A DNA stretch of 55,656 nucleotides, from assembly GCA_014654775.1 (NCBI GenBank), contig JACVZW010000036.1, forward strand, positions 1-55,656, in the 5' to 3' direction. The stretch is from Paracoccaceae bacterium. Its GTDB lineage: Bacteria; Pseudomonadota; Alphaproteobacteria; Rhodobacterales; Rhodobacteraceae. This document shows, one piece after another, positions 8,528-18,900 of this stretch. The notes beneath the pieces were generated by a model. That model had not been told where the DNA came from, made no database searches, and was given only the letters and a program-made list of their open reading frames with translations. A program made the position numbers and the translations under genes. How positions within the stretch are numbered: position 1 is the first letter of the stretch; every line of letters begins with the position of its first letter.

Positions 8528-9210
8528 CGCGCCCGCCCGAAAGCCGCATCGACAGTTCGGGCGATCTCGTCTGCATGCTGGAAAAGAAAGAAGTGATCCC
8601 CGGAAAACCCGTGAAGCTGGACATCGCCCGAGGTCACGTCGCGCCAGCTTTCCGCTTCAGCGATAGACATATCAGCGATGCCAAAAAAAACATGAACCGG
8701 AACGTTCAATTTCTGGTCGAGCGGGCGGCTGTCTTCGATTATCGCAAAATCCTTCCTCAGGATTGATTCGAAATAATCGCGAAAGTCTGCGACCGCGAGG
8801 ATCTCGGTTGGAACGCCGCCGTAGCGTTCCACCTCGGTCCAGAAAGCGGCGCCTGGCAAATGGGCGATCGGTTCGCGCTTGCGGGTGGCGGGCGATGGAC
8901 TGCCGGACGGTGCGAAGAAGGCGGGCATCGGCAGGCCCCGGAGCGCGCGCTGTCGGAGCACTTCGACCCCAAGGAGCGCCCCCATCGAATGACCGAAAAG
9001 AGCCCAAGTTCGGGCCAAGGGCGGATTAATCAGGCGCGAAACCTCATGAATTGCCTCATCCCACGACTGAACGCCCGGCTCTGCGGCTCTGCGGCCGCGG
9101 CCCGGAAGCTCAAGGCAACGAACATCGACCCTGTCCTGCAGCGCGTCGCGCAGAAACCTGTAGGAATGTGCAGCCCCTCCGGCGTGAGGCAAGACATAGA
9201 GGATTTCCAT
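8524..9210 (-). CDS. Type II (external) thioesterase of NRPS/PKS systems
   Basis: A 228-residue alpha/beta-hydrolase of the TEII family. These enzymes clear misprimed or stalled acyl groups from carrier proteins. Visible hallmarks are the N-terminal PHAGG(A) oxyanion segment near residue 10, the nucleophile elbow GHSMG near residue 73, an Asp in FGIADMSIAE, and the C-terminal catalytic His in FSGDHFFLF. The ATG at 9210 is preferred: it has AGGAA 6 bp upstream; an adjacent TTG at 9213 is in frame. It overlaps the phosphopantetheinyl transferase gene and is divergent from the exporter operon, sharing a 167-bp control region. A possible promoter for it is TTGCCC-18-TAATCC in that region. Confidence 0.93.
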   Translation of the reverse strand: MEILYVLPHAGGAAHSYRFLRDALQDRVDVRCLELPGRGRRAAEPGVQSWDEAIHEVSRLINPPLARTWALFGHSMGALLGVEVLRQRALRGLPMPAFFAPSGSPSPATRKREPIAHLPGAAFWTEVERYGGVPTEILAVADFRDYFESILRKDFAIIEDSRPLDQKLNVPVHVFFGIADMSIAEAESWRDVTSGDVQLHGFSGDHFFLFQHADEIARTVDAAFGRAR

Positions 9211-9298
9211 CAATCATTCCTGCCGAATCGTGCATCTTTTCAGTGGATTACCGCAATCCTAGAAGTTCGGGCAATGAAATTGCTGCGGCCGATTTGGT

Positions 9299-9330
9299 TT
9301 GACCGACTCTGGTTCCGGGTGTATTCACCC
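9299..9330 (+). promoter_or_regulatory. Sigma-70-like promoter with palindrome over the -10 box
   Basis: TTGACC (9299-9304) and TATTCA (9322-9327) are separated by exactly 17 bp, a good housekeeping promoter match, reading toward the DUF697-exporter-SPFH genes. The -10 box lies inside the inverted repeat GGGTG-TATT-CACCC (9317-9330), which may be an operator for a repressor. The downstream gene has AGGAG at 9367-9371, 6 bp before its ATG. The function is inferred from sequence only. Confidence 0.5.
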
Positions 9331-9377
9331 TTAAAGTGATTAAGTCCGGCCAAAACCCGTGGAATTAGGAGTGAAAT

Positions 9378-9869
9378 ATGTCGACTGCCGAAGCCCTTGC
9401 CGAAACGGTAACGCCTGTGACCGATAAGGCCGCTGCCGCGCACAAGATCATCAAGTCCTCCTGCATGTGGGCTGCGGCTTCTGGAGCCGTGCCAGTTCCT
9501 GTGTTGGATGCCGTCGCGATGGGCGCGGTCCAAGCCACGATGGTGAATCGTATTGCGGAACTTTATGGTCACACGCTCACCAGCGAAGCTGCCAGGTCAC
9601 TGATTGCAGTTGTGCTGGGCACCATTCTTCCTGCGGGTGTGGCGGGCGCAGCCGTCGGATCAGGGACCAAGTTCATTCCAGGCTTTGGCTGGTTTGTCGG
9701 GTCGGCGGCCATGGGCTCGCTTGGCTACGCGGCTACCTATGCGATCGGTCGGGTTTTTGTCCGGCACTTCGAAGCTGGCGGCACCCCGGCCACCTTTACG
9801 TCGAGCTCGATTGACAAAGCCAAGGCGGCCGAGGACTTGAAGAACGCCAAGCGCGCGACGGACAAATAG
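9378..9869 (+). CDS. DUF697-like membrane-associated protein
   Basis: A 163-residue protein with small-residue-rich hydrophobic helices, resembling the DUF697 domain that is found at the C-terminus of some GTPases and as a separate membrane-associated protein. Features: helix AAAHKIIKSSCMWAAASGAV, the conserved-looking VPVLDAVAMGAVQATMVNRIA, then hydrophobic hairpins (LIAVVLGTILPAGVAGAAVG and FVGSAAMGSLGYAATYAIG), and a charged C-terminal tail. The GTPase part is absent. It is the first gene of the rightward operon with the small membrane protein, the peptide exporter and the SPFH protein. A role in membrane organisation, export or self-protection is suggested by context only. A perfect AGGAG supports the start. 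Confidence 0.75.
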   Translation: MSTAEALAETVTPVTDKAAAAHKIIKSSCMWAAASGAVPVPVLDAVAMGAVQATMVNRIAELYGHTLTSEAARSLIAVVLGTILPAGVAGAAVGSGTKFIPGFGWFVGSAAMGSLGYAATYAIGRVFVRHFEAGGTPATFTSSSIDKAKAAEDLKNAKRATDK

Positions 9870-9881
9870 TAGGTCCAGGCT

Positions 9882-10049
9882 GTGCTCCCGTTCTATGCAC
9901 TTTATGCTCTGCTGTGTCTGCTGGTGGGCTATCTTGGTCGGCGGCGGGAAATCGGGTTCGCAGGATTCTTCGTGTTGTCGATCCTGCTTACTCCGGTGAT
10001 TACCTGTCTTATCCTGCTGATCAGCGGGCAACGGAAAAACCTGTCCTAG
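9882..10049 (+). CDS. Small two-helix membrane protein (55 aa)
   Basis: A 55-residue frame with GTG start fills the gap between the DUF697 gene and the exporter gene. It encodes two hydrophobic segments (YALYALLCLLVGYLG and FFVLSILLTPVITCLILLI) joined by a basic loop RRREIGF and ends QRKNLS. This hydrophobic-basic-hydrophobic pattern, co-directional with tight spacing on both sides (12 and 33 bp), supports a real gene. The predicted topology is a hairpin with a positively charged loop. The function is unknown; it could be an exporter accessory or an immunity-type peptide. No strong ribosome-binding site is seen for the GTG, so it may depend on coupling to the upstream gene. Confidence 0.5.
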   Translation: MLPFYALYALLCLLVGYLGRRREIGFAGFFVLSILLTPVITCLILLISGQRKNLS

Positions 10050-10082
10050 TGCCATCGGGACGAGCCGGGATCGACTGCAACG

Positions 10083-11810
10083 ATGACCGATGAATCCTCC
10101 GGGCCGCTTGGCGAGAAGCTAATCGACGCTATCGCCAAGTTTCGCCCTGTTGTGCCTGGGCGTGATAGCCTTAAGCGAGTGCGTCTGACAGGGCCGGATG
10201 GCGTAGGACTGACTCGTCCCTGGCAGGTGCTTGCGGTTGCAGCGTTAGGTGGGTTGGCTGGCACCTATATTGTTGCTCTCTTAAGCACCCCTATCGAGGA
10301 CATGACCGAAACAGGAGAGATCGTCTGGACAGGCGTTCTTTTCATCTTGGCCCTCCTGGCCTTCCGCCATCTTCAAATCATTGCGATGCGCTCGACATCG
10401 AGCTCGGTGGAGGCCGCGCTTAGCCGGATGCGGATCAGGCTGGCCGAACATGTCTCGCGGCTTGACCTCAAAGGGTTCGAAGGCCTGTCGAGGGCGCAAC
10501 TGCAGGGTGGGCTGGCACACCACTATGCCGCCATTTCGGATGCGACCCTTTCGATCCTTATTGGGGTCCAGTCGGCCGTGCTGTTGGTTCTGACGCTTGG
10601 CTATCTTGCGATGATCTCGGTTCTTGCGCTTGGCATGAGCGCCGTCGTTTTCATCGTGGCTGTGAAGGCATACCTGTCCCGCCAAGCCGAACTTTCGACC
10701 CGAATGCGCGAGATGGCGGCATCAGAAACCGGGCTAGCCGCGTCCATTGGGGAACTACTGGACGGATTCAAGGAGCTGCGGCTGGACGCCGGAAAACGCG
10801 CAGCGGTGATGGCGGATATCGAGAGCCAGTCGGACCGATCAGCGACCGAACGGGCGAAGACCGCGAACATCTTCGCGGGCCTGATGGTGTTTTCGAATTC
10901 GATGGCCTACATGCTGGCCGGCAGTGTGGTGTTCCTACTGCCGCTGTTTTCAGAGACTCCGCCAGAAGAGTTGGCACGGCTTGTCGCTGTGGTTCTTTTC
11001 CTTATCGGGCCCTTGGGATCTGTGGTCTCGGCCAGCAAGCAATTGGCGGCGGCACGGTTCTCGATCAACGCGCTTGCGCGGTTCGAAGCCGAAGTCGAGG
11101 AGCTGCTGAGAGTGCAGAGAGAGGCGGGGACACTGCCGGTACCCCATTTCCGGTCGCTGGAGGCTAGGGGTATCTGCTATACTCACCGCCCCCGCAGCGC
11201 CGACGAAGCGGCCTATCAAATTGGCCCAGTCGATCTGACCCTAAAGGCGGGCGAGGTGGTGTTCATTACGGGTGGCAATGGCTCGGGCAAGACCACGCTG
11301 ATGCGAGTATTGTGCGGCCTCTATCCTCCAACCTCGGGAGAGCTGGTGCTAAATGGTCAGCGGCTGGAAATCGATGGGCCCGACGGCGAGGCCTATCGTC
11401 AGCTTTTTGCAACGATTTTCGCAGAGGCGCATGTCTTCCGAAAACCCTACGCCTTGCCCGCCGACAAGTTGCCGATCCTGCGTGAGCAACTTGAGGATCT
11501 TGGGATCGGCCACAAGCTGCCCGAGGATCTAGCCTCGGGTCTGGCACCAGACAAGCTGTCGACCGGGCAGCGCAAACGGTTGGCTTTGGCATTGGCGCTG
11601 ACCGAGGACCGCCCGGTTCTATTCCTGGACGAGTGGGCAGCCGATCAGGACCCTGCCTCGCGCGAGAAGTTCTACCGCGAGCGTCTGCCGGCAATGAAGG
11701 CAACCGGAAAGGCTGTGCTGGCGATTTCGCATGATGACCGCTTCTTCGACGTCGCGGACCGTCGCTATCACATGGAAGAAGGTCGCTTGACCCTGGTGGA
11801 GGCACAATGA
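10083..11810 (+). CDS. Cyclic-peptide/siderophore ABC exporter, SyrD/PvdE type
   Basis: A 575-residue fused membrane plus ATPase half-transporter of the SyrD/PvdE type, which export nonribosomal peptides across the inner membrane. The N-terminal 330 residues hold about six membrane segments (LAVAALGGLAGTYIVALL, WTGVLFILALLAF, LSILIGVQSAVLLVLTLGYL and others). The ATPase domain carries Walker A GGNGSGKTT near residue 400, signature LSTGQRKR, Walker B VLFLDEWAADQDP with the family-typical DEWAADQDP, and the switch His in AISHDD. All ATPase motifs are intact. It overlaps the SPFH gene by ATGA and lies next to the NRPS operon, so the likely cargo is the product of that assembly line. Substrate and direction are inferred from family and context. 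Confidence 0.93.
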   Translation: MTDESSGPLGEKLIDAIAKFRPVVPGRDSLKRVRLTGPDGVGLTRPWQVLAVAALGGLAGTYIVALLSTPIEDMTETGEIVWTGVLFILALLAFRHLQIIAMRSTSSSVEAALSRMRIRLAEHVSRLDLKGFEGLSRAQLQGGLAHHYAAISDATLSILIGVQSAVLLVLTLGYLAMISVLALGMSAVVFIVAVKAYLSRQAELSTRMREMAASETGLAASIGELLDGFKELRLDAGKRAAVMADIESQSDRSATERAKTANIFAGLMVFSNSMAYMLAGSVVFLLPLFSETPPEELARLVAVVLFLIGPLGSVVSASKQLAAARFSINALARFEAEVEELLRVQREAGTLPVPHFRSLEARGICYTHRPRSADEAAYQIGPVDLTLKAGEVVFITGGNGSGKTTLMRVLCGLYPPTSGELVLNGQRLEIDGPDGEAYRQLFATIFAEAHVFRKPYALPADKLPILREQLEDLGIGHKLPEDLASGLAPDKLSTGQRKRLALALALTEDRPVLFLDEWAADQDPASREKFYRERLPAMKATGKAVLAISHDDRFFDVADRRYHMEEGRLTLVEAQ

Positions 11811-12925
11811 CCGAGGCCACAACCACGCCTGTGAAGAAGCGCCGCCTTCTGTCGCGCTTCATGAACTATGCGGCCTTTGGTATCATTGTCGTCTTGTTTC
11901 TCATCGCGCTCTTGTGGCGAAGCATCTTCATCACGATACCACCAGGTTCGGTCGGGGTTCACTGGCTGCGCTTTTTCAATGGAACACAGCTGGATACCTA
12001 TTTCGGCGAAGGCACCAAGATCATCTTTCCCTGGGACCGGGTCTACGTCTATGACACCCGCCTGAAGCGAACCGACGCAACCGTTGTTGCGCTTTCGGCT
12101 GAAGGTCTTGAAATATCGACCCAGGTCAACGTGTTGTACGAAGTGCAGCCAGAGCAGGCCCCATATCTGCACGCGAATGTTGGCCCGGATTTTGAGAGCC
12201 AGTTCGTCATCCCAGTCGTGGCGACGGCAGTGCGCGAACAGATTGCCGCTGCCGTCGACCTTAGTGATCTCAGTAATGATCTGACCTCGGGGATCGAAAC
12301 GAACATCCTCGAATCCATCCAGACAAAGCTGGATACCTCAAGCACGCGGATGGTCGACGGTGAAAGCTATGTTCATGTGATCGACTTCAATATCGCGCAG
12401 ATGAAACTGCCCGTGAGTGTCAACGCTGCGATCGAGGCCAAGGAGGCGGCGAAGCAGTCGCTTTTCCGCTACAAGTACACGCTTGAAGAGGCCCAGCTTG
12501 AGGCGCAGCGGCGCGAGATCGAGGCGCAGGGGATACGAAAGTTCCAGGAGATTGTAACACCCGCAATTTCGGACAGCTTCCTGCGTTGGCGCGGGATCGA
12601 GGCAACGCTGGCACTGGCGCAGTCTCCGAACTCGAAGATCGTAGTCATCGGTGGGTCGGATGGTCTGCCGCTGATCCTTGACGGGCGTACTGATACGCCA
12701 GTGGATACTTCCGCTGCCGCTGCCGCGGCGGCGGGGGCCACGAGCGCGGCTCCGATGATGAATCCTTCATACTGGAACCGGCTGTTCGACAACAGCTTGA
12801 CCTTCACCCCATCCTACAAGGACGGGAATGTCCCGCACGGTCTACCGGTCCCCAAGCCAAAGGTGGACGCAATGGCCGAGCCGGGTGGCGAAGATCCGGC
12901 CAAGACCCCGGTTGCGAAGCCCTGA
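11807..12925 (+). CDS. SPFH/band-7 (prohibitin-like) membrane protein
   Basis: A 372-residue protein with one N-terminal membrane anchor (YAAFGIIVVLFLIALLW) followed directly by a band-7/SPFH domain (ITIPPGSVGVHWLRFF to about residue 200). A helical, probably coiled-coil stretch comes next (AAIEAKEAAKQSLFRYKYTL and EEAQLEAQRREIEAQGIRKF). The C-terminal tail has an Ala run near residues 304-314 and is Pro/Lys-rich. SPFH proteins form large membrane-bound scaffolds and microdomains. It is translationally coupled to the peptide exporter (ATGA) and ends 6 bp from the convergent NRPS operon. A band-7 protein in such a cluster is not usual; it may organise the exporter or the megasynthases at the membrane, or protect the membrane from the product. 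Confidence 0.85.
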   Translation: MTEATTTPVKKRRLLSRFMNYAAFGIIVVLFLIALLWRSIFITIPPGSVGVHWLRFFNGTQLDTYFGEGTKIIFPWDRVYVYDTRLKRTDATVVALSAEGLEISTQVNVLYEVQPEQAPYLHANVGPDFESQFVIPVVATAVREQIAAAVDLSDLSNDLTSGIETNILESIQTKLDTSSTRMVDGESYVHVIDFNIAQMKLPVSVNAAIEAKEAAKQSLFRYKYTLEEAQLEAQRREIEAQGIRKFQEIVTPAISDSFLRWRGIEATLALAQSPNSKIVVIGGSDGLPLILDGRTDTPVDTSAAAAAAAGATSAAPMMNPSYWNRLFDNSLTFTPSYKDGNVPHGLPVPKPKVDAMAEPGGEDPAKTPVAKP

Positions 12926-12931
12926 CGCTGG

Positions 12932-15900
12932 TCACGCAAGGGAGAGGGGCAGCAGGCTCTCCAGCTTGGCGACAAACTCGCTGATACGGGCCGGAGCAAG
13001 CAGGCTTGCGTGGGTGCCGGGAAGTGTCGTGAGCCGGGTTGGGCCGACCGCCTGCCAAGCGGCAAGCATTGTGGCGACTGTCTTGGCATCATGTTCATCG
13101 GCAAGGATCAGATCAACCGGAACGGGCCGGACTGGGCGCGGGCCATAGGCCAGATGAGCGCGGGTATTGGCGCTGAAGAGGCCCACCATCTGGTGCAGGC
13201 GGTCAAGGCCGACATCCTGCGGCACGAGACCTGCCTGCACGAGCGCGTCACGGACCGCCGCCATGCGCCCGGCCGTGGAAAGCGGCAGGAGCCGGGCCCT
13301 TTCGTCGTCTATTGCCTCGCCTGCATAGTCGGCACCCGTCCGCAATAACCCTGCAAGAAGATCAAGGTCGTCCCAGCTGTCGAGTTGATCCTTGCCTACG
13401 TAGAAGGGCAAGGCATCGACGGCGATCAGCCGTTCGACCGTTTGGCCCAGACCGATCAGGTCCTGAGCGATCTGAAGCGCGACCTTGCCGCCCAACGAAT
13501 GACCGATGAGGAGGTAGGGACCTTCGGGCTGCACCTGGCGGATCAGTGGAAGATATGCCTCGGCCATGTCCTCGATCCGTGAGAAGGGCGCGCTGTGGCC
13601 ATCGGTGGCAGGGGACTGCAGCACATAGACTGGTCTATCCCCGGTCAGGGCGCGGGCGAGGTGGTGGAAATAAAGACCGTGCCCGCCTGACCCGGGGAAA
13701 CAGAACAGTGGCGTTTCCGTGCCCGTTGCACGCAGAGGCACCAGCATCGTGCCCTTTCCACCCGTTGCATTCTGATCGCGCAGCAGAGTGGCCTGCATTT
13801 CAATCGTGCCATTGCGAAAGATTTGGTCGAGTGACAGAGCGAGGCCGAAACGCCGTTCGACCTCGGTGGCCAGTCGCACGGCAAGCAGGGACTGCCCGCC
13901 GAGGTCGAAGAAGTTCTCGGTCACGCCGGGGGTTCCGGGCAGCGAGAGCACAAGTTGCCAGAGCTCGGCCAGATTCTGTTCGACCAGATCGCGAGGGGGG
14001 ACATAGCTGGCCGAGGGCCGAGACAGCTGACGTGTGGCGGCTGTCAGGGCAGCGCGGTCGATCTTGCCGTTGGCCGAGAGGGGCAAGGCAGGCCAGAGCA
14101 CGACCTGATCGGGAACCATGTAATCAGGCAGCTTTTGCCGGACGGCGGATCTGATCTGCTCGTCAAGCGGCGGGGCGGCCTCTGGTTCTTCCGGCCATGC
14201 GCCGGCTTCGGCGACGCGGCCACCGACGACGATATGAAGCAGGGTCTGATCGTCCTCCAACCGGAAAGCGGGCCGGACCGCATCGAAGTCCATGCCGCCA
14301 AGGGCGCAAAGGCCAAGCTCCAGCGCCGGTGCTGTTTCCTGCAAGAGCTGCGCGAGATAGCCTGCCTCCAAGAGGGCGAACTTTTCGGCGAGGTTGGTGC
14401 CGTAGACTGGGTGGATGGCTGCGGGCCGCGAGATCAGCAGGATGGCAAACCCAGCGCTGTCGGCAATGCGCCGGTTGAAGCCGTGATCAGGCCCCCAGAC
14501 CGCGCCGGGAACTGTCAGCTTGGGAGACAGACTGCGCAGCTGGTGCCCGGACGGGTCATACCAGTAGAGGCCTGCCTCCAGCCCGTCGACTGCGCCGGGC
14601 TTGACAACGAGGTAGACCTGGACCGGGTAGAGATTTCCCGCCGAAGGATAGCTCCGACGGGTAAGGCCGCCTTCGAGCTCGATCGTCGCGAGGGGGGCGA
14701 GAAGATTGCCAAGGGCTTTGACGGGAACCGGGGAGGAGAGAAAGCGCCTTCGGCTTTGGCGGGAAAGCCAGTGTTCCGGCTCGATCTCTGGCCGGTCAAG
14801 GCCGATGGCGGGAAGAGCGGTCCGGTCGGGGCGGAGTCCGGGCTGACCCAGCTTGAAATTCGCCTGATCGGCCTTGGCCGAGGCCGGTTCGCCGACCACA
14901 TGCGCGACCAGACGGTCGCCACCTTCGGCCAGCACGATGGCAGAGCTGATGCCGGGCAGCGCATTCAAGGCGGCACTGATGTCGCCAAGTTCGATGCGAT
15001 GGCCGCGGATCTTGACCTGAGCATCGCGGCGACCCAGGAACTCGATCTCTCCGTTCGGGAGGTAACGGCCGAAATCGCCGGTTCGATAGATGCGGTTGCC
15101 GCTGCGCGGATCGGTGACGAAGCTTGCTTCTGTCTGGGCCGCATCGCCAAAATACCCCATGGCGACGCCGATACCGCCGATGCACAGCTCGCCCGGGACA
15201 AGGATCGGTACGGGGGCGCCGTGGTGGTTGCGGATGTGATAGCTCTGGTTCGCAAGGGGCAGGCCATAGGGAACCGAGGTCCAGTCCGGGTCGATGGTGC
15301 CGATCTCGTGCCAGTTCGACCAGATCGACGCTTCGGTCGCCCCGCCCATTGCGATCTGCCGAGCCGCGGGCCAGAGCGCGCGAATGCGAGGCGGAAGGGT
15401 CAGGGGAATCCAGTCGCCGCTTAGCATGACGAGGCGCAGATCCGGTGGCGGTGCGGCACCGCTGGAGAGATGGTCGGTCAGCATCTGCATGAGCGCGGGA
15501 ACCGTGTTCCAGACAGTCACGCGGTTTTCCCGCCCGAGATCGGCCCAGTGGCCGGGTTCCAGCCTTAGGGATGGGTCTGGCAGAACGAGCGCGCCTCCGG
15601 CGCCCAGGACGCCGAAGATATCCCAGACCGACAGATCGAAATGCAGGACGGAAAGCGCCAGAACCCGGTCGCGGGCAGAGATGTCGAACCGTGCGTTGAT
15701 GTCGAGAACGGTATTGCGGGCGCCACGATGGTCGATCATCACGCCTTTCGGTACGCCGGTCGAACCGGACGTGAAGATGACATAGGCAAGATCCGTGGGT
15801 GCGAGCGGCGCGGGATCCGGATCATGGGTTGGCAGGCTCGCAAGCGCGTCGCCGTCAATGATGACAAGCCGGGCCCTGGTATTGCCTGCCTGGGCGGCGA

Positions 15901-18900
15901 ACCTGTCGCGCGTCAGGATCAGGCGCGCGGAAAGGCGTTGCAGGATTTGGCCGATGCGCTCGGCCGGTTGGTCTGGATCGACGGGGACATAAGCGCCGCC
16001 CGCTATGAGGATGCCAAGAACGGCGGCGATCTGGTCGGGGGATTTCTCGATCAGGACCACCACAGGTTCGGCCTTGCGGATCCCTTGGTCGCGCAGCGCA
16101 TGCGCGATCCTGTTGGCCTGTGCCCGAAGCGCGCCATGGCTGAGCGCGCCGCCCTGCCAGAGGATTGCCTGGCTGTCGGGCGCGTCATGTGCGACCCGAA
16201 GCCAGCCTTCATGCAGAAGGCCCTGACTGAAATCGGTCTCGGTCGCATTGGCCTTGCCGATCAGCGCCCACTGGTCGGGCGGGGGCAGGCGTCCGGCGTT
16301 CATGTCCTTCCAGGCGGCATCGGTCTCGGCCAGGGAGGTCAGCTGCTCGGTGTAGGCGGCGAACATCGCGTCAAGCAAGCCATCGGGAAAGACATCGTCC
16401 AGCGCATCCCAATCGACTTGCAGTGCGCCTTGCCGTTCCGAGACCTTGTGATCAAGCCATACCTGCGAGGTCTGAGTGATGGAATAGACGACCTCGCCCA
16501 TCGGTGCGCCAGAGGCGGACTGCGCCGCAAGGCCAAGGGTCGAGGTGAAGACGATCGGCATTGCCGCCCGTGGCACACCGCCCGAGTTCTGGCGAGCAAG
16601 TTCGCGCAGGACACGGACACCGTTGACGCGGGCATGTTCCAGGTCACGCCACAACTGCCCCTGTAGCCGTTTTGCCCGGTCGAGGAAGCGGTCGATGGGC
16701 CGGTTGTCGACTTCAAGCAAGATCAGCGAGGTGAAATCGCCGATCACTCGGTTTAGGTCGGGATGCACGGGCTGGCGGTTGAAGAGGGTGAGGTTGAGCG
16801 CAAAATGCGGCTCGTCCGACCAATAGGCCAGCACATCGGCAAAGGCTGCAAGGAGCACACCTGAAGGGGTAAGCCCAAGCCGCGCGGCGCGGCCCTTCAG
16901 CGCTGACCACTGTGCGGCGGGCAGCGTGAACGCGCGGCGCCTGAACTCTGGCGGCTTGTGACTGCCCCCCCGGCGGCGCAGGGGCAGGGCTGGGGCGGCA
17001 GGAAACGCGGGCAGGCGATCGGTCCAGTATGCAAGGGAACTGGCGTATGCTTCGCCCGCGCGCGCCGTGGTTTCTGCAAGCACATAGTCGCGGAAGGAGA
17101 GGCCGATGGGTGGCAGTTCAGTTTCAGGACGGGCGTACAGTGTGAAGAGCTCACCCAAAAGGATGCGCAGGCTGTGGGCGTCTGCCCAGAGCGCGTCGAT
17201 GCTGAAGAAGATGCGTGTCACGTCGCCGGGCAGCGTTGCGGCCCGGATGTCGAAAAGCGGCCCCGTCGTTGCATCAAGAATCTGGTGCGACATGTCCTGC
17301 CGGATGCGGGCAAGGCGTTCGTCGGTACCGCTTGCAGCGTCGATCAGCTGGATGGTGTAGGGGGCGTCGTCTGGGAGAATCCGTTGTTGGCCGCTTTCAG
17401 GCAGAACGACCATTCGCAGCATGTCATGGCGCGAGACCAGGGCCCGCCAGGCCGCCTCAAAGCGCGGCAGGTCAAGCGACTGGCAGTCAACCTCGATATA
17501 GCCGTGCGTCGCGATGTTGCCGAGATCGAAGGCACTGCTGCGGCCAAGCCAGTAGGCTTCCTGGATTTCGGTCATCGGGAAAGGCGAAAAGCGCTGGTCC
17601 GGGTCGGGGTGAATCTGGAATTCGGCCGCTTCCGGCGCGGCCCCCGGTCTCCGGTCGGCCTCGATCCGGGCGGCGAACTGATAAAGCTGCGGCGCCTCGA
17701 ACAGGGCGTGGACGGGCAGCCGCAGGGCAAAGACGTCGCGGATACGGGCAATGACCCTGGTGGCCAGAAGGGAATGGCCACCGAGCAGGAAGAAATCGTC
17801 TTCGGGACCGATGGGGCGATCGGAGGCGATGCCAAGTGCAGCGCGCCAGATTTCGGCGAGGAGTTGCTCGACCTCGGTCAGGGGGCGCGACATTACCGTC
17901 TCGGGCGCACGGTCAAGCGCCATCAGCTGCAGGGCCGCCAGATCGGCCTTGCCGTTGCGGGTCAGGGGAATGCGGCGGACCGGAACCAGATCAGAGGGAA
18001 CCATGTAAGCGGGAAGTGAGGCCGAGCAGAACTCACGCACAGTGGCTGCCCAGACCGCAGGGGTCATCTGCGGTGCAGGTGGGGTCGCCTGGCGATGGTC
18101 CATCTCGGGTCGGCGGGCATAGAGATTGACGAGCGCCACGGCATCGCCGCCGCCGAAAGCCTTTTCGTGGACGACGGTAAAGCCGCGCGCGGCAAGGTCC
18201 TTTGCCAGCGCCTGAACCCGTCCTTCGATGTCGTGGACTTCGACAACGATCTGCCGGATCAGCGGCCAGTGTTCGTCCTCCAGCCCGGCGAAGACGGCCA
18301 TTTCCGCCTTTTCGACGTCGATCTTCAGCAAGTCGATGCGGGTGATACCCTGGGCCCGGATTACAGAGGACAACGTCTCGATCCGGGCGGGCACCTCGAC
18401 CGATTGCATCCGCCAGGCGATGGCATCGTCCTGCCCCCCACCCTGGCTTTCGGCAAAGCTTGCCACGGACTGGCGCGCTTCGGCTTCGGCCACGTCCTGT
18501 CCGGACACGATGGTCAAGCGGGGGAAATGCCGCATTTGCACCTGGCCAGGGGCGCCTCCAAGACCAAGATTGTGGGCCTGCCCGCGAAGCCCGTGGAGAT
18601 CGAAGTTCTGCTGCAATATGGCGTAGACAGGGGCGATCGGCTCAAAAGCGTGTACTGTCAGGTCGAAGCCAGCCTCCCGCGCGAAGAATAAGGCGGCCAT
18701 GCCGATATTGGCACCGACGTCGAAGACGACATCTCCGGGGCAGAGCGTGATCCCGTGCCGCAGATAGGACCGGTCGCGGAAGATCTCGTCATAAAGAAAC
18801 CGCGTCTCGTTCAGGTTCAGATGTGCAACCCTCGTGCCATCGGGAAGATCGGTGGTTGCGCCGTCAAAAGGCAGGCGTCCAAGAACGCCCGGGGCGGATC

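Noticed and set aside
12709-12745. GC-rich repeat in the SPFH gene
   Set aside because: It is a run of Ala codons in the flexible tail and not a DNA repeat of separate interest.
12941-12962. GGAGAG ... CTCTCC hairpin at the convergent end of the exporter and NRPS operons
   Set aside because: Only six pairs, a 10-base loop and no T-run, and it lies inside NRPS coding sequence; not convincing as a terminator.
13955-15424. Long plus-strand open frame of 489 codons inside the NRPS region
   Set aside because: It lies opposite the Cys-activating A and oxidase domains of the 2902-aa NRPS, whose motifs are all in place. The antisense translation has no recognisable domain and a composition (Arg, Gly, Asp rich) typical of GC-rich antisense frames.
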